64,000 nucleotides of DNA from Nilaparvata lugens (Eukaryota > Arthropoda > Insecta > Hemiptera > Delphacidae), in contig NC_052511.1 of the NCBI RefSeq assembly GCF_014356525.2, positions 49,491,975-49,555,974 of the forward strand, read 5' to 3'. The position numbers and the translations under genes were made by a program. The notes below the pieces were generated by a model. The model saw only the letters and a list, made by a program, of their open reading frames with translations. It had not been told where the DNA came from and did not search any database. How positions within the stretch are numbered: position 1 is the stretch's first letter; the number at the start of each line of letters is the position of its first letter. Below are positions 23,051 through 34,200 of this stretch, piece after piece.

Positions 23051-25047
23051 CAGCGTTGTAGTTGGGTTCGCTCACAAAAACATTGACAACGGGCGAATTA
23101 TAAAATGGAGAATTTAAAATTTTACTAGTAGTAATTTTAGTAGTATTCAATTATATTGAAAAATTCACATCCATTGTGATGTTTTCAAGTTTTATTGACG
23201 AGATTGGTGGGAAAAATAAAACAATTTGAATATTTTCAAGTATTTATTGAAATAAAATCATTGAACTCAAATTCATAATGAAATACGAATAAATTAATAA
23301 TTGCATTTTTCTAATGATAGCTTCTCTATATGTGCATCACTTATTGATAGTTCACAAATCAATATCGAATTGATTTATCGATCATCGATATTTGTAACAA
23401 AGTCCAGTGAATATTAAAATTGATTTCTGGTCCCTGGAAAAACAGAAAAATATATCTTAATAAAGTACTGTTTGATAATATTTAAGAAAGGTTTTGAAGT
23501 TTATCGTTAAGAATAAGTGATCTGCATGTTTTGAAAGTCATTCAGGTACAGTTGAAACCAATTTAACTGTGAATATAATATATTAGAGGTGTTTAAAATC
23601 TTGTGAACAAAGTGAGGTTAGTAGAACTAAATTATTTTTTAAAAAATTATGATGAGTGAGCGCCGTTTATATCTTGTGATTTTATGTTCAAAATATCATA
23701 CTTAATCAATCCCAACCAAAAATTTGAGGACAGGTGTGGTGGCACTGGACGTGCACTTTAGCCAAACTAGACAATATGCAATATGGAATGCAATTTCAGA
23801 TTTTCGAAGAGATTTGTCCTGAATTGTTTAGTAATTTGCAGCTTTATTCATCTCAATAAATAAGATTTTGATAATTGAATTTTTAAAGTAAGGTAGTCTT
23901 TACCTAATTTTTAAGTAAGGTAGATGAGCTGCAAATCACTAAGACAATACCCCTTTCTCTATACAACTCGAAAGTTTCTGAAATAGCATAACCATATGCA
24001 AAATTTCTTAAAGATGTAAATAATTATGAGCGGAAATACGAGAAAGGGGTATTGTCTTAGTGATTTGCAGCTCATCTACCTTACTTAAAAATTAGGTAAA
24101 GACTACCTTACTTTAAAAATTCAATTATCAAAATCTTATTTATTGAGATGAATAAAGCTGCAAATTACTAAACAATTCAGGACAAATCTCTTCGAAAATC
24201 TGAAATTGCATTCCATATTGCATATTGTCTAGTTTGGCTAAAGTGCACGTCCAGTGCCACCACACCTGTCCTCAAATTTTTGGTTGGGATTGATTAAGTA
24301 TGATATTTTGAACATAAAATCACAAGATATAAACGGCGCTCACTCATCATAATTTTTTAAAAAATAATTTAGTTCTACTAACCTCACTTTGTTCACAAGA
24401 TTTTAAACACCTCTAATATATTATATTCACAGTTAAATTGGTTTCAACTGTACCTGAATGACTTTTCAAAACATGCAGATCACTTATTCTTAACGATAAA
24501 CTTCAAAACCTTTCTTAAATATTATCAAACAGTACTTTATTAAGATATATTTTTCTGTTTTTCCAGGGACCAGAAATCAATTTTAATATTCACTGGACTT
24601 TGTTACAAATATCGATGATCGATAAATCAATTCGATATTGATTTGTGAACTATCAATAAGTGATGCACATATAGAGAAGCTATCATTAGAAAAATGCAAT
24701 TATTAATTTATTCGTATTTCATTATGAATTTGAGTTCAATGATTTTATTTCAATAAATACTTGAAAATATTCAAATTGTTTTATTTTTCCCACCAATCTC
24801 GTCAATAAAACTTGAAAACATCACAATGGATGTGAATTTTTCAATATAATTGAATACTACTAAAATTACTACTAGTAAAATTTTAAATTCTCCATTTTAT
24901 AATTCGCCCGTTGTCAATGTTTTTGTGAGCGAACCCAACTACAACGCTGTAGTGAGGTCCATGCTGTAATGGTAATGTTTACTCAGCACTGGTATTGCTA
25001 TCCTTGTCTATAATTCAACAAAGCGGATAGTGCTGCCTCTTTTTCGA
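22953..25047. repeat. Near-perfect palindrome, about 1.0-kb arms, about 80-bp spacer
   Basis: Left arm 22953-23959 and right arm 24041-25047 are reverse complements. Paired positions sum to 48000 over the outer part (e.g. 23041 with 24959) and 47999 near the centre, implying a single 1-nt indel (GAAAG near 23537 against GAAAAG in the partner). I saw no other mismatch. The arms end inside family T MITE sequence on both sides, where the two flanks become different copies. No open frame of note inside. Either a very recent inverted duplication, a gene-converted foldback, or an assembly or sequencing hairpin artefact. Confidence 0.9.
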
Positions 25048-25235
25048 GACAGAGTGTGCTTTCTTTTTCTAGCTTTGCAATGTTGTCAGATCGTTTTTCA
25101 ACAATGAAAATATAATTATATTTAACCTCAATATGAAAATGTATTATTGACCCCTTTAGAAATTTATTTTCTTGACAAATAAAATATAATAAATTATTTC
25201 CAACTATAATTAACAGTTAATATTACAATTTGGTA
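25048..25235 (+). mobile_element. MITE family T remainder, right of the palindrome
   Basis: Continues the family T interior (GTTGTCAGATCGTTTTTCAA, then AACAGTTAATATTAC) but diverges from the left-flank copy, so the palindrome boundary lies within the element. Confidence 0.6.
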
Positions 25236-25468
25236 TTAATATTAAACACATTCAAACAGTACTCACATGTTTTGTGAATTCCAGGCACTGGACTCCATCT
25301 TCCTCTTATATTGCACATAATATTATAAGCCAGTAAATATTGTAACATACATAAATAAAGGAATCTAATCTAATCTTCAGCATACAGGGACAATGAGTTG
25401 ACAAACTGGAATACTAGGACCTATTGCATGATAAAATACAAACTAATATCAGTAGCCTAGTCAGCTAC

Positions 25469-25871
25469 TTACTAGTAGTTCTGTGAACTGTAGACCTCAC
25501 GCAGTATTCTCATCCACAAGTACCTGATTGAAACTATAGACCTTATGGAAATATAGCAATAGACTGGCTTCTCCACACATGTGTAATCACTTGTCAGCTG
25601 ATTTATTATGAATAACTCTATAGTCTGATTTTTACTCTAATATTGGCGTATGAAGGAGGCTCCTTTTTCCTTTTATATTATCCTCGAAATGCAAAATTTT
25701 CAAAAACCTTGTATATACGTCGAAGCGCAATTAAAAAAGGAACATACCTGACAAATTTCATGAAAATCTATAACCGCGTTTCGCCGTGAATGCGCAACAT
25801 TTAAACATTAAGAGAAATAATGCCAAAGCATCGACTTGAATCTTAGAAGACTTTACTTCGCTCGGTCAATT
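25469..25871 (-). repeat. Family B repeat, inverted copy
   Basis: Reverse complement of the copies at 9278 and 12503, from ACTAGTAGTTCTGTGAACTG to CACTTCGCTCGGTCAA-like sequence at the right end. Confidence 0.8.
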
Positions 25872-26020
25872 AGAATAGGAAAATATCAAATTATTAGCTT
25901 GTAGGCATAATCACATGTAATAGGCCCCCTGGTTGTACCGTATATAAATGGAAATATAATATACTTCATTAGATTCATTCACAACACTACACGATCCTCA
26001 AGACAAATTCTCACATACCA

Positions 26021-26130
26021 GTATCAGTGAAAATATTCTTTCATGACTTCTAATTGGGCCATTCCCACTTAGCCCGATCTAACTAGTCCAATTAGAATTC
26101 AGGGGAAGAATATTATCACTGAACACTGAA
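26021..26130. mobile_element. Small inverted-repeat element
   Basis: CAGTGAAAATATTCTTTCATG at the left and GAAGAATATTATCACTGA at the right, with an inner CTAATTGG/CCAATTAG stem. Related to 16350-16450. Confidence 0.6.
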
Positions 26131-26141
26131 TGAGACACTTA

Positions 26142-26327
26142 GGCTCAACTCACACTTACGCGACTCAGGTCGAGAAGATACCCGACACTAGTGGAGAGCA
26201 TGTGTTTCCAAATGGTGACACTCATACCAGTCTATTCTAGTCTCCGCGACGTCACCATTGAAAACACATGCTCTCCACTAGAGTCGAGTCTCTTCTCGAC
26301 CTGAGTCGCCTAAGTGTGAGTTGAGCC
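26142..26327. mobile_element. 186-bp MITE with TTA target duplication
   Basis: GGCTCAACTCACACTTACGC at the left and GTGTGAGTTGAGCC at the right are inverted. Inner CTCAGGTCGAGAAGA and GAGCATGTGTTT stems continue the fold. TTA flanks both ends, with CAC next to it. A 3-bp TTA duplication fits the PIF/Harbinger group; the assignment is inference. Confidence 0.8.
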
Positions 26328-26499
26328 TTACACTGATATGTGAATACTCCTTTAACAAGACCAGAATAGAATCAAGCAGGAGGTGATAGATAAATAATTA
26401 TTCCATTTTTATATTTAATAAAAATTATATTTGAGATAATATTTGATAAGGAAATAAAATGCTTACAATATTGTTGAAAAAGGCTTACAATAAACAAAG

Positions 26500-27437
26500 G
26501 TGATGGATAACGTTGATTTTATTGGACACACGAATTACTGTGATTAGTATTTTCCAAACTTCATCTCATAACTCCTATAAGATAAATGTCTTACTGAATA
26601 AATAGATAAATATTACTGAAAGTACTGTTTGGGCTAGGCTATATCCTGAAAACAAAATTCAAGCCAAAGTTTGGTCTGAATTATACAGAATTTTGAAGCG
26701 GATAATGTGATGTAATTGGTGACAATTATAAACCAACAACTGATTATTTATCAATTTTTTCAGACTGATCAACAATCTAGAAATATTATTTCAACAATCA
26801 TGTTCAACTATTGAGGTATATTCTTTATAATAACAACAGTGCAGAGTTTTCAAGTAGCATAACTAATAAATAGAAACTAAATTTCAACCTAAGCTGATCA
26901 TCAAAGAAAGTTTCAACCGTATTTGAAAACCGTCCAAATTATGGATGGAATAGTCTGCAATATTCCTCAACTATAAGAAATATTCAACATGTTCTTGTTC
27001 ACTTACAAAAGTCTTATACCTATTTCAATTACAAAACATTTCGTATTTAGTTACCATCAAGTGCGAACTTACAGTTGAATTCATTCAACTTTAAGACTCT
27101 GGGGCCACACTAATTGAAACAAAAAATTCAAAATTTAGTACCCAAAAATTACCCTCAATCCACCAACAGCGATTTCCAAAAATTAGCTTCACTAAGCTTC
27201 TATGTTCTAACTCTAATCAAAAACTGTTTACTCAATGTAGTTATTATCGATTAAAAAGCCCTGTACATGTTAAAAATGATAAGCTCCAATGATACTATCA
27301 CTAATATTCTGCTTATTACATACTAATTTCAAATATTATCTTATGAATTTTCAATAAAAATAGTTGCTTCATTCAACAAACTGAAAACAAAACTAAGCTT
27401 GCATTCTTTTGCCTTTCATGTCCGTGTTCATCTGGAT
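26500..27437 (-). other. SRSF2: Probable alternative 3'-terminal exon of SRSF2
   Basis: On the minus strand a strong polypyrimidine tract and acceptor (TTGTCTCTATTTCAG) precede ATCCAGATGAACACGG at 27437. If joined to the GTAAGG donor that overlaps the SRSF2 stop codon, the frame continues Ser-Arg and stops at 27430-27428 (TGA). The rest would be 3' UTR, with an AATAAA on the minus strand at 26523-26518. SR protein genes are known for alternative 3' UTR splicing, which makes this plausible, but it rests on splice signals alone. Confidence 0.45.
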
Positions 27438-27974
27438 CTGAAATAGAGACAAAGAAAACAATTAGAAATAATCGTAAAAAGACAGTGAAAATAAGATATC
27501 ATAATTACTTCTATAATGAGATCCACTTCGAACTGTCAGCTTTCCTTACAGATAACATCAACACCTTCCCATTCTACTAATCCTGACAGTTCAAAGCGAG
27601 TCTCACCTCAACTTCAACTGTTGTTAAAATAATCTGATAAGTTTAGAATTTCACTTAAACAAGATTACTTTCATTATTTTTAGTAAACTCAAATTTCGGT
27701 CACTTTTAAAGACTCAGTCCCACTCTTCAGCCCCTAAAATACTTGATTGAAGTAAATACTTGATACTTGGCTTGATATCATCAGAAAAGAGCTATATTTC
27801 CTATAGTTCGGCCACTGTATATGCGGCCCGGTGCCAGGAGTTTCTTTGGCTTGCTGTTTTGAATACTTCCAAATTTCAGCTCATGGAATAACGACTTGAA
27901 ACTCCATCCCATTCCACATACACCCCCTCTGTCATTACAAGAAAAATAACAGGACTAAAATAATATGGATAAGA

Positions 27975-28205
27975 TCGATCATGAAGATGAGATTTCATAA
28001 TAGCTAAGATAGAGTATATCTATATTTCCGCGTGTCTTCTTCCAACTATAATAGATCATGAAGATGAGATTTCATAATAGCTAAGATAGAGTATATCTAT
28101 ATTTCCGCGTGACTTCTTGCAACTATAATAGATAATGAAGATGAGATTTCATAATAGCTAAGATAGAGTATATCTATATTTCCGCGTGACTTCTTACAGC
28201 GACAC
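27975..28205. repeat. 77-bp tandem repeat, three copies
   Basis: ATGAAGATGAGATTTCATAA starts at 27981, 28058 and 28135, an exact 77-bp period. The copies are nearly identical, ending TTTCCGCGTGACTTCTT. Lies between SRSF2 exon 3 and the proposed alternative 3' exon. Confidence 0.9.
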
Positions 28206-28816
28206 AACTATATATAGTTAGACGGATGAAAGATAAAATATTTAAAAAAAACATGGCAACTTCATCTGAATATTATATTGTGAATTATCAGACTAGATAG
28301 CCTCAATTTTTGATATTCAGGCCCAGTTTCTAGGACACTTATTAACTCCAATAGATCATTAAAACTATAGGGTCAAGGTTTCATTAGATTTAATAAGAGT
28401 ACTAGGAACGGGGGCTCAGTTTGGGATTAATATAACATCATTTCATAGCATTGGAAATATGGAATCTTTCTGAATTGAGAAACTCATAAATTTCTACAGG
28501 TCCAAGACGATTAATTTAGAAATTGGTTCAATTTTACAAAGTTTCAACTGAATATATAGACATTTCAACAAAGACTGATTTCATGCTGAATTAGCCTATT
28601 CAAATTTCATAATTTGATAAAATAAATAATCAACATCAATACAGATACAAATTAAATTCAAAAAATTTTGTACTTTCAGAGATCCACACATACATACATA
28701 CCAGAATAAAATTGCATACCACATAAGACAAATCAATTAGTAATTTAAATAATTGAAATCTGTAATTAAACCCAGACAGCAAGTAGTTTACAAAACTCAC
28801 CAGTCTCCCGATCAGC

Positions 28817-28915
28817 AATTAGTTGATCTCTGATTAACGGCTACTTGATCAGCATTAAGTTGATCTCTGATTAACTGCTACATCACCTTAGTTGATCTTT
28901 GATTAACTGCTACAG
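28817..28915. repeat. Short tandem repeat of TTGATCTCTGATTAAC units
   Basis: Three copies of AGTTGATCTCTGATTAACTG, followed by CTAC, at about 39-44 bp spacing. Confidence 0.8.
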
Positions 28916-31286
28916 CATTCCTGCTTCAGCTTAAGCCCAATACTCCAATACTTCATACTCCCATACTCCATACTTCCCTCAAATCATCTTCACAAATATT
29001 TCAGTCATTTTTATTGAGAGGAATCTAATGAACTTTCCAAAATCATTTTGGAAGATACTTCATTCTTCAATCAAAACATATATTTATATGATCCAGTCAC
29101 TTTTTGTGAGAGGAAGTCAAGAAATTTATCAAATTAGCAAGATACATAAATTATTTGTCAAAACCCCACATTTACAGGATCCCAGGTTTGTATATTTGGT
29201 CCGTCTAATCCCTCATATCCAAATGAGTAGTACTCAAGACCAAACTCAATTACTATAATACTCTACATAGAATTCACTCATGCCCAGTTACACGTTGGTA
29301 TATTACATTTAACCGTTGTAAAATGACGTCATATTGTCGTTTATTGGTTTCTTTTGACATTGCTTCCGTTAGATAACTTCATTTTAAGGTGGTTAAATTT
29401 AATGGACGTAAGTAGACCAGTAGGTAGTATCTTATATTATGCTGGTCTAATCCAAAACTTTCATTAATTCGTGTATTGAGACACGGCGTCAATTATCTTT
29501 AGTGATATTCATTTCAAAATGTCAGCATCCACGTGATTTATGAGAGAAATGCTGACATTTCAAAGTGAATCCCAATTTGGAAAAACTTAATAAGGGAAAC
29601 TTTTATGACGCAGCCCAAATATTCCCTTCCATGTCCCTCCATCTGTAAAATTTCTTTACTTTATATTCAATTACGATATAGATCTGAATATATGTAGAGA
29701 TATATATTCATGAAAAGCAAAAAATTCTACATTCTTGAAAATCCCTGATTGTAACGGGGAACAAAGAGGGGATTGTCTTTTACCATTAATTGCCTGAAAA
29801 ACAAATACGTGAGACAAAAATTCCAATTTTAGGTGGCTTCCAAACCACCAGTCAAAGACTGAAAGCAAACATTGATGATCTAAGGCTATTTCAGAAAAAT
29901 CTTTCAATCATCTAATCAGGAGGCAGTTGGCAAACTCCACAACGTCAAACTTTTTTCTCTGAATCCTGAATTCTTTTAAATTCAATCTGAATTGGATCCT
30001 ACATTTTTATTTATTTTTAGAATTTCAGCTATCAGCAAACTTTATCAGTCAGCCCCAGCTGCCAAATTTATACAAACCGCCACCTGTGGGACAGAAAACT
30101 TATTACAGTATTCCATCAAAGTTTCAGGTTAGAGCTGCCAGCTAATTTCGAGAAAAACCAATAATTTTCATCGATTTCTTACAAAAATTTCAAACATATC
30201 ATAATGTCCCACGAAGTACGTACCAATAAAACTAATAGATACAAAAATAATTCCTTATTAGGAGTCTTAACAGTTTAAAATTTGAAGTTGCAAGTATGAA
30301 ACATTCTTCTAAAAATCTTTTCATGCTGAAATGACAAGACAGATATCTCATATTGGATGAAAAACAACCATGAATACAAGCTGTTTGGATCTGTATGTCT
30401 GTATCCTAATCTCCCTTCACCAATCTATATTGAAAGCATTTCACCAATCACGTAATGAAATCTAATCAATTCACTTGTAACTTGTCGTTTTATACTTTTG
30501 TGAATGTGAATATTTTTTATGAATTTCGAGTGAATAAATTTGATTTGTTTTGAATTCAAAATATCACGTCCTCTTTATTATAAGCAGAGCGAGCTATGCC
30601 TGGAACACATAGTCGTCATATCATAGTTGTCATAATTTGGTAAGAATTGAACTAAGTTCAAGCAAATGGCCTCCAACTTAGAAATGTTCTACTCTCTTAC
30701 AAGAACAAATTTCGAAGTCCTAGTTTCCCGGCTATTTTGTCAAGAGAAGAATTCGTTTAGTATGATAATGATCACAATTTTTTGAAGGACTAATTTCTGT
30801 TATGAAATTCTGGTGAAACTTTGGAACTGATAGTTTTGGACTAAAAAAAATCAGTTTTCATAATATCATCATAATTCAAGAGTTAGGAGATTCATTTCTT
30901 GAAATTAGACTAGCATTTAATTTTTTTTCACAATGACCGATTGTCGGCCGACATTCAAGTTAGTCACGACATCCATAATGTGTCTCCGATTGACTAACCT
31001 CCAGCAACAGCTGATTTTCAGCCAATTGGAAATGAAATTCTGGGTGACATGACAATAAACGTCAGCCAACAATCGGCTACTTATTACTTATGAATTACTC
31101 ATTACCCATTACTTACATGGGTTTTTGCTTACAAGATTTGTATTATTACTTATGTATTTGTTCCCATCACCTACTGATATGAATTTTGGCATGCATTGGA
31201 CAAAATATTTGCAAATTTTCAATCTAATTTTAGATCCCAATTATTACTAATGAATAAATGACTAACCGTGAGCAGTATTGGTCGCC
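28916..31286. other. Intronic or 3'-flanking DNA of SRSF2, no further gene
   Basis: AT-rich. A small hairpin at about 29501-29566 has AATGTCAGCAT and ATGCTGACATTTC as arms. Short frames (29028, 29671 and others) have no domain or splice support. Confidence 0.5.
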
Positions 31287-34200
31287 TTACGACTTGGAAC
31301 GACTGCGCGATCGGCTCTTGGAACGCGAGCGGTCACGACCGCGCGAACTCTTGCTGCCAGACCGCGAACGCGACCGGCTACGCGACTCTGATCGCGAGTG
31401 ATGGCGACCGCGCGACCTGGAGCGACGGCGCGACCTTGAACGCGACCTGAAACATGAGACAAACAATTTAATTGAATAATTAATTGCCTTAAGACAAAGA
31501 AATTAGACAAAAATGCGAATCGAATTCATTTTATCAATTGTTCAAGACAATATAATCATAATATAATTACAACCATGTAGGAAAAACTAGACTGAGTCTC
31601 TACCATTTCTCTCCAAAATTTGTATAAGAAGTTTATGTTGCCCAGAGTATTATTAGGTTATGATATCACACATCATTGCTTAGCCACTTAATTTTCGGTC
31701 CAGGTATGATCATTAATTCAAAAGTAAATGAAAATTACTTTTAGTGGGGTTCCACACTAGAGGTGACCGTCCACTGGAACCGTATTCAACCGATCCTTGT
31801 ACTTGATAGATAGTGATAGATAGATAATTGCCCTTATTCATCACACTTTAAAATATTACAAGTGGTGTGGGCGAAGTTGAGGCAATAAGAAGAGACCTCT
31901 CTTCCACTTAACCATAGCACAAATCTTTTTCACCAATCATGTATCAGATTCTAGGCCTACACTGCGACGTTTCAATATCGTAGGCCGCGGCCTTGTATTA
32001 GAGGTGGCTATGACTTAGCTCATGACCGACCCCATACTACGGAGTGAATAAGGCGGATTTCACACCTTAAGGGTAACAGTCCTCTGGAACCGTATCCAAC
32101 CGATCCGTTCGGCCGTTGGATCGGACGAATCTGCCGGCCGTTAATTCGGCCCAATATGGTCGTCCATTGGAACCGTTTACGTTAATCTAGTTGTCAATTA
32201 TTGAATTAATTACTATCATAGCCACCAAAATTTTCCATAAACAATGATTATATTGAAATTGAATAAACAAATATCCACTAAATTAGTTATTCATTATCAA
32301 GCAATCTTTGTTCACAGATTCCTTCGAACATCACAACGATGATATCTTTTGCCTCGCATATCCCACAATGGAACATGCTCTTGAACCAAACTTATCAACT
32401 TTTCGTTGTCCTTAGTTACAACTTTATAAAACAGAACAACTTCAAAAAACAAAAACAAACAAGACTGTGAAACAATTTTAGGTTAGGAGCACTCTGTTGT
32501 GTCAGCTTGACTTGTTAGTTCGGCCGGACAGAGCCGGATACGGCCGTATGAACCTGTTGCAATGGACTAGCATCTATTCCTTTCTTTGTTGGGGGATCGT
32601 TCGGACGAGTTCTGTAGTTTTTGACCGATGCTAGTTCGGACGAAAACGGTTCTAGTGGACGGCCCACTCAAAGTTGGGCCGGGCCGAGCCGAGCCGAGCC
32701 GGGCGGAATCATCCGCATGCGTGCTAACTATGCAGGATTCAGTCGGGAGCTTTCAAATCAACGCCGTGTCAAGCCGAGCGGATTTGTGCAGTCGGCTTGA
32801 CGCCCAACTCAAGCGTTTTTAGCCAAGCGGATTCTGCCTTCTTTCAAATCCCTTTTCAAATTTCCCTTTTTTCAAATTTCTTTTTAATTCAATCCCATCT
32901 CACATAAGAGAAATTCATGGCTTGAAGAAGTTCAAAAAAACACTCAGGGAATTCCTTATTGTATTGTGTCCGTACAGGTTAGCAGACTTCATTGTTGAAT
33001 AATGTTTGATTGATGTATGTTATGTGGGATCTGTTATGTTGAAATATGAGGGATGGTAGATATTAGATTAAACTTTGACGTGTCATATACTGCGGGATCG
33101 TTGCTCCCTTAATGCAGTTTAATAATTGTGACGAACAAGAAAAGTAAAGTTCAGTTTAGTTCGATATACCCACTTAGTGAGTTGCGCATATTTTGTATTT
33201 TCAACTAAAAAATGTCTTAAAAAGCGAATCGGCAATCGGCTTCAGTGCGAACGCAGGCAGATTCCGCTCGGCTTAGCCCAGCTTAGGAAGGGCCGTCCAC
33301 TAGAACCGTTTTGTCTGAACTAGCACTGGCCGAAAACCACGGAACTCGTCCGAACAATCCCCCATCAAAGAAAGGAATAGATGCTTGTCCATTGCAACAG
33401 GTTCTTAGGGCCGTGCACGACCGTTTCCGGCCGATCAATTTTTCGATCCGAATTGAATGGGATTTTCCGGCTCTATCCGGCCGAACTAACTAGTCGAGCT
33501 GAGAAAATAAAGTGCTCCTAACCTAAAATTGTTTCACAGTCTTGTTTGGTTTTGTTTTTCGAAGCTGATTTATAAAGTTGTAACTATGGACAATGATAAG
33601 TTTGGTTCAAGAGCATGTTCCATTGTGAGATATGCGAGACAGAAGATATCATCGTCGTGATGTTCAAAGGAATCTGTGGACAAAGACTGCTGAACAAATA
33701 GAATCTGAAAGTAAGATTATTGTAATGAATAACTAATTTAGTGGATTTTTGTTTATTCAAAAATTTTATGAAAAATGTTCTTTGCTATGATAGTAGTTAA
33801 TTCAATATTCAATAGTTCAGCCAACTACTGAACTAGACTGACGTGAAAGGTTCCAATGGACGACCATATTCGGCCGAATTAACGGCCGGCAGATTCGTCC
33901 GATCCAACGGCCGAACGGATCGGTTGGATACGGTTCCAGTGGACGGTCACCCTTGGTGTGAAATTCGCCTTATTCACTCCGTAGTATAGTGTCGGTCATG
34001 AGTTAAGTCATAGCCACCTCTAATACAAGGCCGCGGCCTACGATATTGCAACGTCGCAGTGTAGGCCTAGGATCTAATACATGATTGGTGAAAAAGATTT
34101 GTGCTATGGTTAAGTGAAAGAGGGGTCTCCCTTGTTGCCTCAACTTCGCCCACACCACTTGAAATATTTTAAAGTGTGAAGAATAAGGGCAATTATCTAT

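Noticed and set aside
22953..25047. Palindrome as a simple TIR transposon
   Set aside because: Arms end inside other MITE copies, not at clean ends, and no target duplication is visible at 22953/25047.
31268..31510. Overlapping frames at the SRSF2 last exon
   Set aside because: The Arg-Ser frame joined through the AG|G splice is the only one consistent with the RRM exons.
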